Assembly (NCBI GenBank): GCA_946885765.1
Contig: CAMPHD010000087.1
Coordinates: 1-10,289 of the forward strand
Direction: 5' to 3'
Length of the DNA stretch: 10,289 nucleotides
Source of the DNA: an uncultured Thalassospira sp.
Lineage (GTDB): Bacteria > Pseudomonadota > Alphaproteobacteria > Rhodospirillales_A > Thalassospiraceae
Below are positions 1 through 7,194 of the stretch, piece after piece (the first letter of the stretch is position 1; the number at the start of each line of letters is the position of its first letter). The translations under genes were made by a program, and so were the position numbers. A model generated the notes under the pieces. That model was given only the letters and a program-made list of their open reading frames with translations, was not told the DNA's origin and searched no databases.

Positions 1-281
1 CGGAAGAAATCACCAAGGAAGCGGTTTCGGCACCGGCACAAAGCCCGGCGGAAATTGTGGCGGAAAAACCGGCAAGCCCGGCACCTGCCCCAACATCCTC
101 ACCGGCATCAGCCCCGGCAACGGCAACGGAGAAATCCGTGCCGAAACCCGCCGCCAAAAAACCGGCACCGAAAGCCGAAAAGGCACCCGAGCCTGTGGCG
201 AGCGAACCGGTTGCTGCCGAACCGGCGAAGGATGAAAAACCCAAGTCGAAGAAACGCGGCTGGTGGAGCCTTGGTCGTTAA
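1..281 (+). CDS. rne: C-terminal tail of a ribonuclease E/G family protein (partial, 5' end outside window)
   Basis: The reading frame is open from the left edge (first full codon at 3) to TAA at 279-281. About 92 residues are visible, dominated by Ala, Pro, Lys and Glu, with no hydrophobic core. It ends in a basic stretch followed by Gly-Trp-Trp (KKRGWWSLGR). A long disordered Pro/Ala/Lys tail closing with basic residues plus GWW is typical of alphaproteobacterial RNase E, where the tail is the degradosome and membrane scaffold beyond the catalytic domain. The catalytic S1 and DNase I-like domains would lie upstream, outside the window. No start codon is visible; internal GTG and ATG codons are not needed. 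It is followed at once by a terminator. The identity is inferred from tail composition only. Another protein with an Ala/Pro-rich terminus, such as a TonB-like or translocation factor, cannot be excluded. Confidence 0.5.
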   Translation, partial: EEITKEAVSAPAQSPAEIVAEKPASPAPAPTSSPASAPATATEKSVPKPAAKKPAPKAEKAPEPVASEPVAAEPAKDEKPKSKKRGWWSLGR

Positions 282-301
282 GATCAGGACCCGGTAAAAT
301 C

Positions 302-337
302 AAAAAGGGCTGCCGAATGTTTTCGGCAGCCTTTTTT
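302..337. terminator. Bidirectional Rho-independent terminator between rne-like gene and aminotransferase
   Basis: GGCTGCCGA (308-316) pairs perfectly with TCGGCAGCC (323-331), and A317-T322 can extend the stem to 10 bp around a four-base loop. Six T follow on the plus strand (332-337). Five A precede it (302-306), giving a T-run on the minus strand. It lies 26 bases past the rne-like stop and about 30 bases past the end of the convergent aminotransferase gene, so it can serve both. Confidence 0.9.
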
Positions 338-366
338 CGTTACAGCCTGCGTGAAATGAGAGCGGC

Positions 367-1518
367 TTATCGCTGCCAGTTCTTCAATGCCTTGACCGCG
401 CCAAGCATGGTGGCTTCGCTGTGCGCGAACGAGAAGCGGACATAATGTTTGCCGCGCAGACGATCAAAATCGGTGCCGGGCGTGGTCGCGACACCGGTTT
501 CGTCAAGCATGCGACGGCAAAACGCCTCGCTATCAGATGTCAGATCACGGACATCGGCATACAGATAAAACGCCCCATCCGCCGGAGCGAATTTGGTGAA
601 ACCCGCAGAAGGCAATTCATTTAGCAGAATTTCACGATTGCGCGCATAGGCCGCGACATTGGCCTGCAATTCGTCCTCGCAATCAAACGCCGCAACGGCA
701 GCGATCTGCGACAATGCCGGGGCAGAAATAAACAGGTTCTGTTGCAGGCATTCAACCGCCCGCATCAGATCAGGCGGCACCACCGCCCAGCCCAAACGCC
801 AGCCCGTCATCGAGAAATATTTCGAGAAACTGTTGATGATGATCGCATCATCCCCGAATTCAAGTGCAGTGCATTCCCGAACATCGCCAAATGAAATGCC
901 CTGATAAATCTCGTCACTGATCAGGCGAATACCATTTTCCCGGCAATAGGTTGCCAGTTCACGGTAGGTTTCGACATCGATCATGCTGCCCGCCGGGTTG
1001 GACGGGCTGGCGACGATCAGGCCGTCAATCGGATCATCAAGATCGCGCAGCATGGCAACGGTCGGCTGATAATGGCTTTCGGGGCCCGCAGGCAGATTGA
1101 CGGTATCAATGCCAAGTGCCGTCAGGATGTTGTGATAGGCCGGATAGCCCGGTGCCGCCATTGCGACACGATCACCGGCATCAAAGGCCGCCAGAAACGC
1201 CAGTACGAAGATCGAGGACGAACCACTGGCAACGCAGATGCGTGACGGATCGACCGGCGTGTTGAATTTGCGCTGATAATGACCGGCAATGGCTTCACGC
1301 AGGGGATCGATCCCCATCGCATTGGTATAACCGATCAGATCGTTATCAAGGGCGCGTGCCGCGGCCTCGCGGACCTTGCGCGGGGCTGGTGTGCCGGGTT
1401 GCCCGACTTCAAGGTGAAAGACGGCCTTGCCATCGGTCTCGCGCGCGTTGGCGGCACGCATGACATCCATGACGATAAAGGGCGAAATAGCGCCGCGACG
1501 CGATTGTTTCAAAGCCAT
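367..1518 (-). CDS. Pyridoxal-phosphate-dependent aminotransferase, class I/II
   Basis: A 383-residue fold-type I aminotransferase of usual family length, expected in the cytoplasm. By eye the PLP residues are all present: Asn174 in SPSNPAG, Asp202 and Tyr205 in SDEIYQG, the Schiff-base Lys233 in NSFSKYFSMTGWRLGW, the phosphate-binding Arg241 in the same motif, and the substrate-carboxylate Arg361 in RFSFAH. The pattern resembles aspartate/aromatic-type enzymes, but the amino donor and acceptor cannot be read from sequence. The start is ATG at 1518 (MALKQSRRGA), which has AGGA about 8 bases upstream. An in-frame TTG at 1539 would add seven residues but lies almost inside the terminator of the upstream gene and has no ribosome site. 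It sits downstream of the GGT-like gene on the same strand, with a terminator between them. Its own promoter is not obvious. Confidence 0.93.
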   Translation of the reverse strand: MALKQSRRGAISPFIVMDVMRAANARETDGKAVFHLEVGQPGTPAPRKVREAAARALDNDLIGYTNAMGIDPLREAIAGHYQRKFNTPVDPSRICVASGSSSIFVLAFLAAFDAGDRVAMAAPGYPAYHNILTALGIDTVNLPAGPESHYQPTVAMLRDLDDPIDGLIVASPSNPAGSMIDVETYRELATYCRENGIRLISDEIYQGISFGDVRECTALEFGDDAIIINSFSKYFSMTGWRLGWAVVPPDLMRAVECLQQNLFISAPALSQIAAVAAFDCEDELQANVAAYARNREILLNELPSAGFTKFAPADGAFYLYADVRDLTSDSEAFCRRMLDETGVATTPGTDFDRLRGKHYVRFSFAHSEATMLGAVKALKNWQR

Positions 1519-1542
1519 TTGCGGAGTCCTGACTTGCAACTG

Positions 1543-1572
1543 AAAAATCGGGGCAGGAAAACCTGCCCCGAT
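1543..1572 (-). terminator. Rho-independent terminator after the GGT-like gene
   Basis: ATCGGGGCAGG (1547-1557) and CCTGCCCCGAT (1562-1572) form a perfect 11-bp stem around AAAA. Read on the minus strand it is followed by five T (complement of 1543-1547). It starts about 20 bases past the GGT-like stop codon and ends only about 24 bases before the aminotransferase ATG. Confidence 0.85.
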
Positions 1573-1593
1573 GAAATGCCTGTAAAGGGTGAC

Positions 1594-2928
1594 TTACTGC
1601 GTGCCGGCCATGCCGCCGCCCGCAGGGTCGGCGATGAACTGGCAGCTTTCGGGATGAGGCGGGATCCCTTCAAGGCAACGCACGATATTGACCGCCGGTT
1701 TGCCAGCCGAATTCATCGGAACATTGGCAGCCGCACCCTTTTCGATCAGGTCTTCGGCCATGGTCGCAATCTGTTTGGTCGCCCCTGCCGGGGTGCCGGT
1801 TCCGGCGATGCCATAATAATATTCCCAGACAAACGGGTTGACCATAAGGGCCGGGCCCATCAGCGGGGTCTGGGCATAGCCCGCATCCCCGGCGGCAAGG
1901 TTAAGACCGAACGCATCGGCCCCAAGCCCCGCACCAAACGGCTTGTTCATCGTGGTCATGCAGGCAACCGCATTGGCCGCACGGTCCAGCACGACAAAGC
2001 CGCTGCGGCCTGTATTGGACTGAACGTTGCTGTCAGCAGCATCGATATCGGCCAGATAGCGGTTCAGGATCGCGCCAAGTTCCGTACCTGCGTCAATAAC
2101 CGCACGCCCGGAATCCGAACGCGGCGGATAGGCCAGATACAGCGTTTCGTTACCAACCTTGACCTCGGTCGCGGATTTCCATTGCGGTTTGTAATCGCGC
2201 ATGTCTTCGGCGGTCAGTGTACCACCGGCATTCTGCACGGCTGTTGCGATCTGGGCGCCAAGGGCACCGTTATAAAATTCGCCAGGTCCCTTGACCCGAA
2301 GGGATGTCAGAAGCGCACCGAGATTGACCGAGCGAATCCGGTCGCCGACCTGCAATGTATTGCCGTCGGGCATGAAAACATCGCGCAGGATCGGGCTTGC
2401 CTCGATACGGTCGCGATTGGCTTCGATGTCATCAACCATCGAACGCGATACCGGGGTACCAAGACGCGCATACTGTTCGGCCGCCGACAGAAGCTGCGGC
2501 CATTGCAGACGACCGTAACGCGCACTAAGCGCGTAAAGCCCGCGCGGCACGCCCGGAATGGTGGTTGCAATCTGGCTGTCGGCGGTGCGAGTCCCAGGGC
2601 GCGGCCAGAAATCAAGGACTTCGACCTTTTTCGATTCCCGCTCATGGACAACGCAAACCCCGCCGCCGCCAATACCGGCGACCGAGGATTTGGTTACCGT
2701 CATGGTCGCGTAAAGCGCAACAGCCGCATCGGCAGCCGTGCCACCAGCCGAAAGAACGTCGCGCGCGATGCGAACCGCACGAGGCTCGTCGGCGACGACG
2801 CCACCAAGGAAACCACTGACAGCCCCTATTTGGCCAAGATTTTCAGTATTATCGCTACTGCAAGCCGCAAGACCGGCAGTCATTGCGATTGCCGTCATGA
2901 TCCGCCATGATGGCTTGCGCGTCGGCAA
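1594..2928 (-). CDS. Divergent gamma-glutamyltransferase-like lipoprotein
   Basis: From TTG at 2928 this is 444 residues. The N-terminus is a lipoprotein signal: basic MPTRKPSWR, a short hydrophobic run, and lipobox LAAC with Cys23, so it is probably anchored in the periplasm. The GGT (Ntn-hydrolase) family is shown by GGTAADAAVAL (62-72), GIGGGG (85-90), VLDF (104-107), a PGVPRG segment (125-130), YPPRSDSG (267-274), SNTGRSGFVVLD (304-315) and MNKPFGAG (327-334). Usual GGTs are about 530-580 residues, and roughly 70-100 residues before the nucleophile Thr seem absent. The Arg of the usual DFRE is Trp108, and the NQMDDF and SSM motifs are not recognisable. Thr306 may be the processing Thr, but the context is poor. 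Activity is doubtful. Start alternatives are ATG 2898, which lacks a basic n-region, and ATG 2982. It ends 22 bases before its terminator. Confidence 0.8.
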   Translation of the reverse strand: MPTRKPSWRIMTAIAMTAGLAACSSDNTENLGQIGAVSGFLGGVVADEPRAVRIARDVLSAGGTAADAAVALYATMTVTKSSVAGIGGGGVCVVHERESKKVEVLDFWPRPGTRTADSQIATTIPGVPRGLYALSARYGRLQWPQLLSAAEQYARLGTPVSRSMVDDIEANRDRIEASPILRDVFMPDGNTLQVGDRIRSVNLGALLTSLRVKGPGEFYNGALGAQIATAVQNAGGTLTAEDMRDYKPQWKSATEVKVGNETLYLAYPPRSDSGRAVIDAGTELGAILNRYLADIDAADSNVQSNTGRSGFVVLDRAANAVACMTTMNKPFGAGLGADAFGLNLAAGDAGYAQTPLMGPALMVNPFVWEYYYGIAGTGTPAGATKQIATMAEDLIEKGAAANVPMNSAGKPAVNIVRCLEGIPPHPESCQFIADPAGGGMAGTQ

Positions 2929-2983
2929 CCTGTCCGCACGGGTCGGGTCGACATCGGATGAACGAGAACACGGAACGCACATT

Positions 2984-4330
2984 TTGCTCAGACGCATTAT
3001 AACTCTCACTGCCATTTTCCTTGTTGCCCTGCCCAGCACAGTTTTTGCGCAGGGTCGTTCTTTTATCCGGGATACCGAGATTGAGGAAACCCTTCATCTC
3101 TATGCGACCCCGATATTCAAGGCTGCCGGGCTCGATCCGCGCGGCGTTGCAATCTATATCGTTTCGGACCCCAGCCTGAACGCATTCGTTGCTGGCGGCC
3201 AAAAGCTTTTTATCAATACTGGCCTCTTGTTGAAAGCCCAGACTCCCGAACAGGTTATGGGCGTGATGGCCCACGAAACCGGTCACATATCGGGCGGGCA
3301 CCTTTCGCGTATTCATGATCAGCTTCGAAATGCCTCGGCGATATCGATTCTGTCAACCATCGTCGGTGTTGCCGCCGGTGTTGCCGCCGGCCGTGCCGAT
3401 GTCGGCACAGCCGCCGTTCTTGGCGGTCAGAACGTGGCAGAACGCAATTTTCTGGCTTATTCGCGGACACAGGAAAGCAGTGCCGATCAGGCCGGGGTCA
3501 ACTTCCTGACCGATGCGGGCATTTCATCGCGCGGTCTGATGGAATTCATGGAAACGCTTGAAGGTCAGGAATTGCTGAGTACTGCGCGTCAGGACCCGTA
3601 TCTGCGCAGTCACCCGCTGACGACCGAACGTGTCGACTTCCTTGAAAACTATACCGCGAACTCGCCGTTAAAAGACGCCAAGGTTGACCCGGTTCTGTAT
3701 GAACGCCATGATCGCATGCGTGCCAAGCTGTATGCATTTACCAACCATATCCAGCATACATTGCGCACCTATCCCGAAACCGACACCAGCATTTCGGGGC
3801 GCTATGCCCGTGCGATTGCCTATTACCGGGACTCGCAAATCGATCCGGCGATGAAGCTTATTGACGAGCTGATCGCCGAAGAACCGGAAAATCCATATTT
3901 CGAAGAACTTAAAGGCCAGGTCCTGCTGGAATTCGGCAAGGCCAAGGAAGCCACCGACCCGCTTCGCAAGTCGGTCGAACTGTCCAATGGCGCGCCGTTG
4001 ATCCGGCTGCTGCTGGCGCATGCGCTGATTGAAAGCGGCGATAACAGTGTCCTGCCGGAAGCCAAGGAAAACCTTTTGGGGGTTCTTTCGGTTGAACGCA
4101 GCAATGCGTCGGCATGGCGGTTCCGGGCAATTATCGAAAACCGTCTGGGCAACGAGGGCGAGGCGTCGCTTTCACAAGCGGAATACAGCCTTTTGACCGG
4201 AGACCGGGAAGCCGCGAAATATCACGCGGTTCAGGCCGACCGGAAACTTGAAAAAGGCACGGCCACCTGGCAGCGCGCACAAGACATCATTCGCGCGACC
4301 GATCCCGAAGGCCAGGACAATCGGAATTGA
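2984..4330 (+). CDS. Periplasmic M48 family zinc metalloprotease with helical-repeat C-terminus (BepA/YfgC-like)
   Basis: From TTG at 2984 it is 448 residues. Residues 1-22 are a Sec signal peptide (MLRR, hydrophobic core, cleavage probably after STVFA), so the enzyme acts in the periplasm. The M48 domain has the zinc motif HETGH (97-101), followed by a Gly/Ala-rich hydrophobic stretch (about 119-148), and the third zinc ligand Glu164 in SRTQESSADQAG. Residues about 270-440 are helical and TPR-like (SGRYARAIAYYRDSQIDPAM and later repeats), the layout of BepA/YfgC proteases that handle misassembled outer-membrane proteins. That role is inferred from the family. No ATG gives this signal peptide in frame: ATG 2958 lies in another frame and would need one extra T in the TTTT run at 2982-2985 to join. 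The next gene follows within 14 bases, so the two are probably cotranscribed. Confidence 0.92.
   Translation: MLRRIITLTAIFLVALPSTVFAQGRSFIRDTEIEETLHLYATPIFKAAGLDPRGVAIYIVSDPSLNAFVAGGQKLFINTGLLLKAQTPEQVMGVMAHETGHISGGHLSRIHDQLRNASAISILSTIVGVAAGVAAGRADVGTAAVLGGQNVAERNFLAYSRTQESSADQAGVNFLTDAGISSRGLMEFMETLEGQELLSTARQDPYLRSHPLTTERVDFLENYTANSPLKDAKVDPVLYERHDRMRAKLYAFTNHIQHTLRTYPETDTSISGRYARAIAYYRDSQIDPAMKLIDELIAEEPENPYFEELKGQVLLEFGKAKEATDPLRKSVELSNGAPLIRLLLAHALIESGDNSVLPEAKENLLGVLSVERSNASAWRFRAIIENRLGNEGEASLSQAEYSLLTGDREAAKYHAVQADRKLEKGTATWQRAQDIIRATDPEGQDNRN
2996..3001 (-). promoter_or_regulatory. Possible -10 element for the GGT-like gene
   Basis: The minus strand carries an exact TATAAT (complement of ATTATA at 2996-3001). 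It would start transcription near 2989, giving a leader of about 60 bases to TTG 2928 or 90 to ATG 2898. No good -35 hexamer is found 16-18 bases upstream. It lies inside the signal-peptide codons of the divergent M48 gene, so it may also be chance. Confidence 0.3.
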
Positions 4331-4344
4331 TTGCCATCCTGTCG

Positions 4345-4995
4345 ATGGTATCGCGCCGTATGGGCCTTGCCATCATGACATTGTTTTTGCTGAGCGGATG
4401 CGGATTGCCCGGTGCCGGGGTGAGCGTCGAGGGGGACCTGAAGCTTCTTTATGCCCCCTTCCCGCTGAACAACCCGCCCCGGTACTGGCATTATGCCGAA
4501 CGCCCGGCAAAACTCGACAATGGCGAACAGTCAAAGGCAAACAGTCTTTACTGGGATGATATCGGCGGACGCATCGCCCTTGCCATGCGTCCGGCAATTG
4601 ACAGTTTTGAACTGGGCCGTCGCACCAATATTTCGGTCCTTGCATCCCCCTATTTATCGTTCGACTGGTTGATGAACGCATCGGCACGCCCCGGCGATAC
4701 CGAGCTTGTCCTTGGTTTCCGGGCGCAATCGCATGGCGATTGGGGCGAAAGCGATCTGGGTGCGGGTAAACCGCCCGTTGATCATGTGATCCGGCTTCCG
4801 ATTGGCGGCGACATGACCGGTATCAAGGAATGGCAACGCGATTATTTCGATCTTTCGGCGCTGCATCGCCGTTATTGGCCGGACACAGATACCATCGATG
4901 TCCGTCTGGTATGGATCGGGATTGCCGCATCTGGCGATCAGGGTGCGGATGTGGCCGGTGTCACATATCTCTCGCATATTTTACTTTCCCGTTAG
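4345..4995 (+). CDS. Predicted lipoprotein of unknown function, coupled to the M48 protease gene
   Basis: From ATG 4345 it is 216 residues. The N-terminus MVSRRMGLAIMTLFLLSGCG is a clear lipoprotein signal: basic n-region, hydrophobic core and lipobox LSGC with Cys19. The mature part has no membrane segment and looks rich in beta strands and aromatic residues (for example YLSFDWLM, HVIRLPIGG, VRLVWIGIAASGD). The alternation and the closing VRLVWIGIAA weakly recall DUF3047-type jelly-roll proteins, but I do not recognise the family. An alternative TTG start at 4327 overlaps the M48 stop and has AGGA nine bases upstream; either start implies translational coupling to the protease. The next gene, dsbA-like, follows after 86 bases. 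Context suggests an envelope job, perhaps partnering the protease, which is inference only. Confidence 0.8.
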   Translation: MVSRRMGLAIMTLFLLSGCGLPGAGVSVEGDLKLLYAPFPLNNPPRYWHYAERPAKLDNGEQSKANSLYWDDIGGRIALAMRPAIDSFELGRRTNISVLASPYLSFDWLMNASARPGDTELVLGFRAQSHGDWGESDLGAGKPPVDHVIRLPIGGDMTGIKEWQRDYFDLSALHRRYWPDTDTIDVRLVWIGIAASGDQGADVAGVTYLSHILLSR

Positions 4996-5081
4996 ATACC
5001 CGTCTCGTATCAATTAGCCAAAGAAATCAGGTCCTGCGCGATGCCAGAAACATCCGGGACAAAGACAACAAGGGATTTTCG

Positions 5082-5843
5082 ATGAATTCGCACATGATCA
5101 AACGCCTTCTTGGCAGTGCCGCCATCATGCTTTCGTTGGGTTTTGCCACGAGTACCCCCGCACAGGCAGAAGAACTAAGCGATGCGCAGAAGGCCGAGAT
5201 CGAAGGCGTGATCGAACAGTATCTGCTGGAAAACCCGGATGTTCTGCTGCGTGCAATCCAGAATGTTCAGGTCTGGCAGACCACCGAACAGGCCCGCCAG
5301 CAGGCCGAAGCCATTCAGCCGGTGTGGGATGCGCTGGTGGCCGACAGTTCGGTGCCATCGGTTGGCCCGCTTGATGCGCCGGTGACCGTGATCGAATTTT
5401 TCGATTATCATTGCGGTTATTGCAAACGCGCCTTTGACGGCGTGAAGGAACTTGCGGAAAATTCCGATGGCAAAATCCGCACCATGTTCGTTGAATTCCC
5501 GATCCTGCGCGAAGAAAGTGCCGATGCGGCACGTGCGGCACTGGCCGCAGCCAAGCAGGACAAATACATGGAAATTCACGCGGCCTTTATGGAAAACCGT
5601 GGCGTTCTTGACGAAGCACAGATCAACGAACTGGCCAAAAGCGTTGGCGTCGATGTCGAGCAGATGCGCAAGGACATGCAGTCGCCTGAAATCAACGGCA
5701 TGTTGCAGCAATATTCCGCCATGGCGCGCAGCATCGGGGTCAATGGCACCCCTGCCTTCCTGATCAATGGCCAGATGGTATCGGGCGCGGATATGGAACG
5801 CGTCAATGCGCTGGTCAAAGCCGGGCTTGAAAAAGCATCCTGA
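5082..5843 (+). CDS. DsbA family periplasmic thiol-disulfide oxidoreductase (ScsC/Com1-like)
   Basis: It is 253 residues from ATG 5082, which has AGGGA eight bases upstream. Residues 1-29 are a Sec signal peptide ending in TPAQA. Residues about 32-65 are a charged helical segment (LSDAQKAEIEGVIEQYLLEN, then PDVLLRAI) matching the N-terminal domain of ScsC-type proteins, which drives oligomerisation in some members. The thioredoxin fold starts near 100 and carries CGYC (111-114) after FFDYH. A helical insertion follows, then the cis-proline loop GTPAF (Pro224). The family makes or shuffles disulfides in periplasmic proteins, and the ScsC-like N-terminus points towards isomerase or reductase-type use rather than pure oxidase; this is inferred. 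It sits downstream of the protease and lipoprotein genes, and readthrough or a separate promoter in 4996-5081 are both possible. Confidence 0.95.
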   Translation: MNSHMIKRLLGSAAIMLSLGFATSTPAQAEELSDAQKAEIEGVIEQYLLENPDVLLRAIQNVQVWQTTEQARQQAEAIQPVWDALVADSSVPSVGPLDAPVTVIEFFDYHCGYCKRAFDGVKELAENSDGKIRTMFVEFPILREESADAARAALAAAKQDKYMEIHAAFMENRGVLDEAQINELAKSVGVDVEQMRKDMQSPEINGMLQQYSAMARSIGVNGTPAFLINGQMVSGADMERVNALVKAGLEKAS

Positions 5844-5902
5844 TTTTTGCGCCAAGGCGCTACTACGGATGCAGTCAAACCGTTACGCAGCCTGAATAAA
5901 AC

Positions 5903-5937
5903 AAAAGCCCCGTTTCGATATCGAAACGGGGCTTTTT
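5903..5937. terminator. Bidirectional terminator, perfect 34-bp palindrome, between dsbA-like gene and thiSG
   Basis: Positions 5903-5919 and 5920-5936 are exact reverse complements, with core GCCCCGTTTCGA pairing to TCGAAACGGGGC. Four A precede and five T follow, giving a U-tract on both strands. It lies about 60 bases after the dsbA-like stop and about 18 bases past the end of the convergent thiSG gene. Confidence 0.92.
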
Positions 5938-5954
5938 ATCGGACGTTTATGCGA

Positions 5955-6950
5955 TCAGATCAAACCGGCCAGCGGTGACGACGGATCGGCATATTTTTTC
6001 TTGGGCATGCGACCGGCAAGGAAGGATTCACGACCGGCGATGATCGCGTGTTTCATCGCGCGCGCCATGCGGATCGGGTCCCTGGCACCGGCGATTGCCG
6101 TATTCATCAGAACGCCGTCACAGCCAAGTTCCATGGCAAATGCCGCATCGGATGCGGTGCCGACACCGGCATCAACGATTACTGGCACATTGGCGTTTTC
6201 CTTGATCAGCGCGATATTGACCGGGTTGAGAATCCCCATGCCCGAACCGATCAGCGATCCCAGCGGCATGATCGCGACACAGCCCATTTCTTCGAGCATC
6301 TTGGCCTGAATGGGATCGTCGCTGCAATAAACCATCACGTCGAAACCATCCTTGATCAGGGCTTCGGCGGCCTTGAGGGTTTCGGGCATGTTGGGATAAA
6401 GCGTTTTCTGATCGCCCAGAACTTCAAGCTTCACCAGATTCCAGCCCCCGGCCTCGCGGGCCAGACGCAGGGTGCGAACCGAGTCATCAGCCGTAAAGCA
6501 ACCCGCCGTATTGGGCAGATAAACGTATTTTTTCGGATCGACATAATCGACCAGCATCGGCTGCGACGGGTCGGTCAGGTTAACGCGACGCACGGCAACC
6601 GTGACCATTTCCGCGCCCGACGCATCGATTGCGATGCGGGTTTCGTCGAAATCCTTGTATTTGCCGGTACCGACGATCAGACGCGATTTGAATTTGTGCC
6701 CGGCAACGACAAAGCCCTCGTCATCGGCCGCTGCAAGATCGGCATCAGAGGAACCGCCACCAATAAAATGAACGATTTCCAGTTTGTCGCCATCGGCAAG
6801 TGCAGTATCGCCATAGGCCGTTTTCGGCACGATTTCGAGATTGCGTTCCACCGCGACCTTGGTCGCCGTGATCCCAAGCTCGCCGAGAAGATCGGCAACG
6901 GTTGCTGCGGTTTCGATGGTGCGGTCTTCACCGTTGATGGTCAGGCGCAT
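5955..6950 (-). CDS. thiSG: ThiS-ThiG fusion: sulfur carrier protein plus thiazole synthase
   Basis: It is 331 residues from ATG 6950. Residues 1-66 are a complete ThiS ([10 protein letters not shown] to HFIGGG), the ubiquitin-like carrier whose C-terminal Gly-Gly is normally thiocarboxylated. After an acidic linker ([13 protein letters not shown]), residues about 80-331 are a complete ThiG TIM barrel that forms the thiamine thiazole phosphate from deoxyxylulose phosphate, dehydroglycine and ThiS-bound sulfur. Visible ThiG features are the PNTAGC motif (146-151), Schiff-base Lys174 in [10 protein letters not shown] with Glu176, Asp260 in VDAGVGT, and the phosphate-binding [10 protein letters not shown] segment. 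ATG 6950 matches the usual ThiS start; a GTG at 6986 would add twelve residues and lacks a ribosome site. No thi gene neighbours it, and no TPP riboswitch core (CUGAGA) is seen upstream. Fusions annotated this way exist in other alphaproteobacteria. Confidence 0.95.
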   Translation of the reverse strand: MRLTINGEDRTIETAATVADLLGELGITATKVAVERNLEIVPKTAYGDTALADGDKLEIVHFIGGGSSDADLAAADDEGFVVAGHKFKSRLIVGTGKYKDFDETRIAIDASGAEMVTVAVRRVNLTDPSQPMLVDYVDPKKYVYLPNTAGCFTADDSVRTLRLAREAGGWNLVKLEVLGDQKTLYPNMPETLKAAEALIKDGFDVMVYCSDDPIQAKMLEEMGCVAIMPLGSLIGSGMGILNPVNIALIKENANVPVIVDAGVGTASDAAFAMELGCDGVLMNTAIAGARDPIRMARAMKHAIIAGRESFLAGRMPKKKYADPSSPLAGLI

Positions 6951-7134
6951 CTGTTCGTCTTGTCCTTGTGGTATCAAAATATTCACCTATTGGCGCGCAG
7001 TATGCGCAGCTGCCGGGCGAGAGGCAAGCTGTGATCGGCGGATTCTGCCATGCGGAGCACACAAAGCTGCACCGATGGCGATGATGCCAACATGATCGTG
7101 CGGTTACAGTCACATGCCTCGTCCGAATGCAACG

Positions 7135-7162
7135 TTGCGTCAGACTTTGGTCGTGTTATAAA
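7135..7162 (+). promoter_or_regulatory. Probable sigma-70-type promoter for aroQ-accB-accC
   Basis: TTGCGT (7135-7140) and TATAAA (7157-7162) are separated by 16 bases, with a predicted start near 7169 and a leader of about 26 bases to the aroQ ATG. The -10 matches five of six consensus positions; the -35 matches only TTG. The -35 overlaps the palindrome GCAACGTTGC (7130-7139), which might be an operator, though nothing else supports that. Confidence 0.4.
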
Positions 7163-7194
7163 CGCATCACTATATGTTGGGCATGTGGGAACGG

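Noticed and set aside
1279..2910. Very long plus-strand open frame (543 codons) opposite the aminotransferase and GGT-like genes.
   Set aside because: It is the antisense shadow of two genes with clear family motifs; its translation is rich in Arg, Gly and His and has no recognisable domain.
5903..5936. 34-bp perfect palindrome as a possible operator, recombination site or mobile-element end.
   Set aside because: Its A-run and T-run flanks and its place between two convergent stop codons fit a bidirectional terminator fully.
6048..7034. Long plus-strand open frame (328 codons) opposite thiSG.
   Set aside because: It is antisense to a gene with complete ThiS and ThiG motifs; the translation has the His/Arg/Gly-rich look of a shadow and crosses both gene boundaries.
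6951..7194. Possible TPP riboswitch or small RNA in the thiSG-aroQ divergent gap.
   Set aside because: I looked on the minus strand for the CUGAGA core and the paired helices of a THI element and found none. Only a 10-bp palindrome (GCAACGTTGC) and a short GCGCAG repeat are seen, which could be chance.
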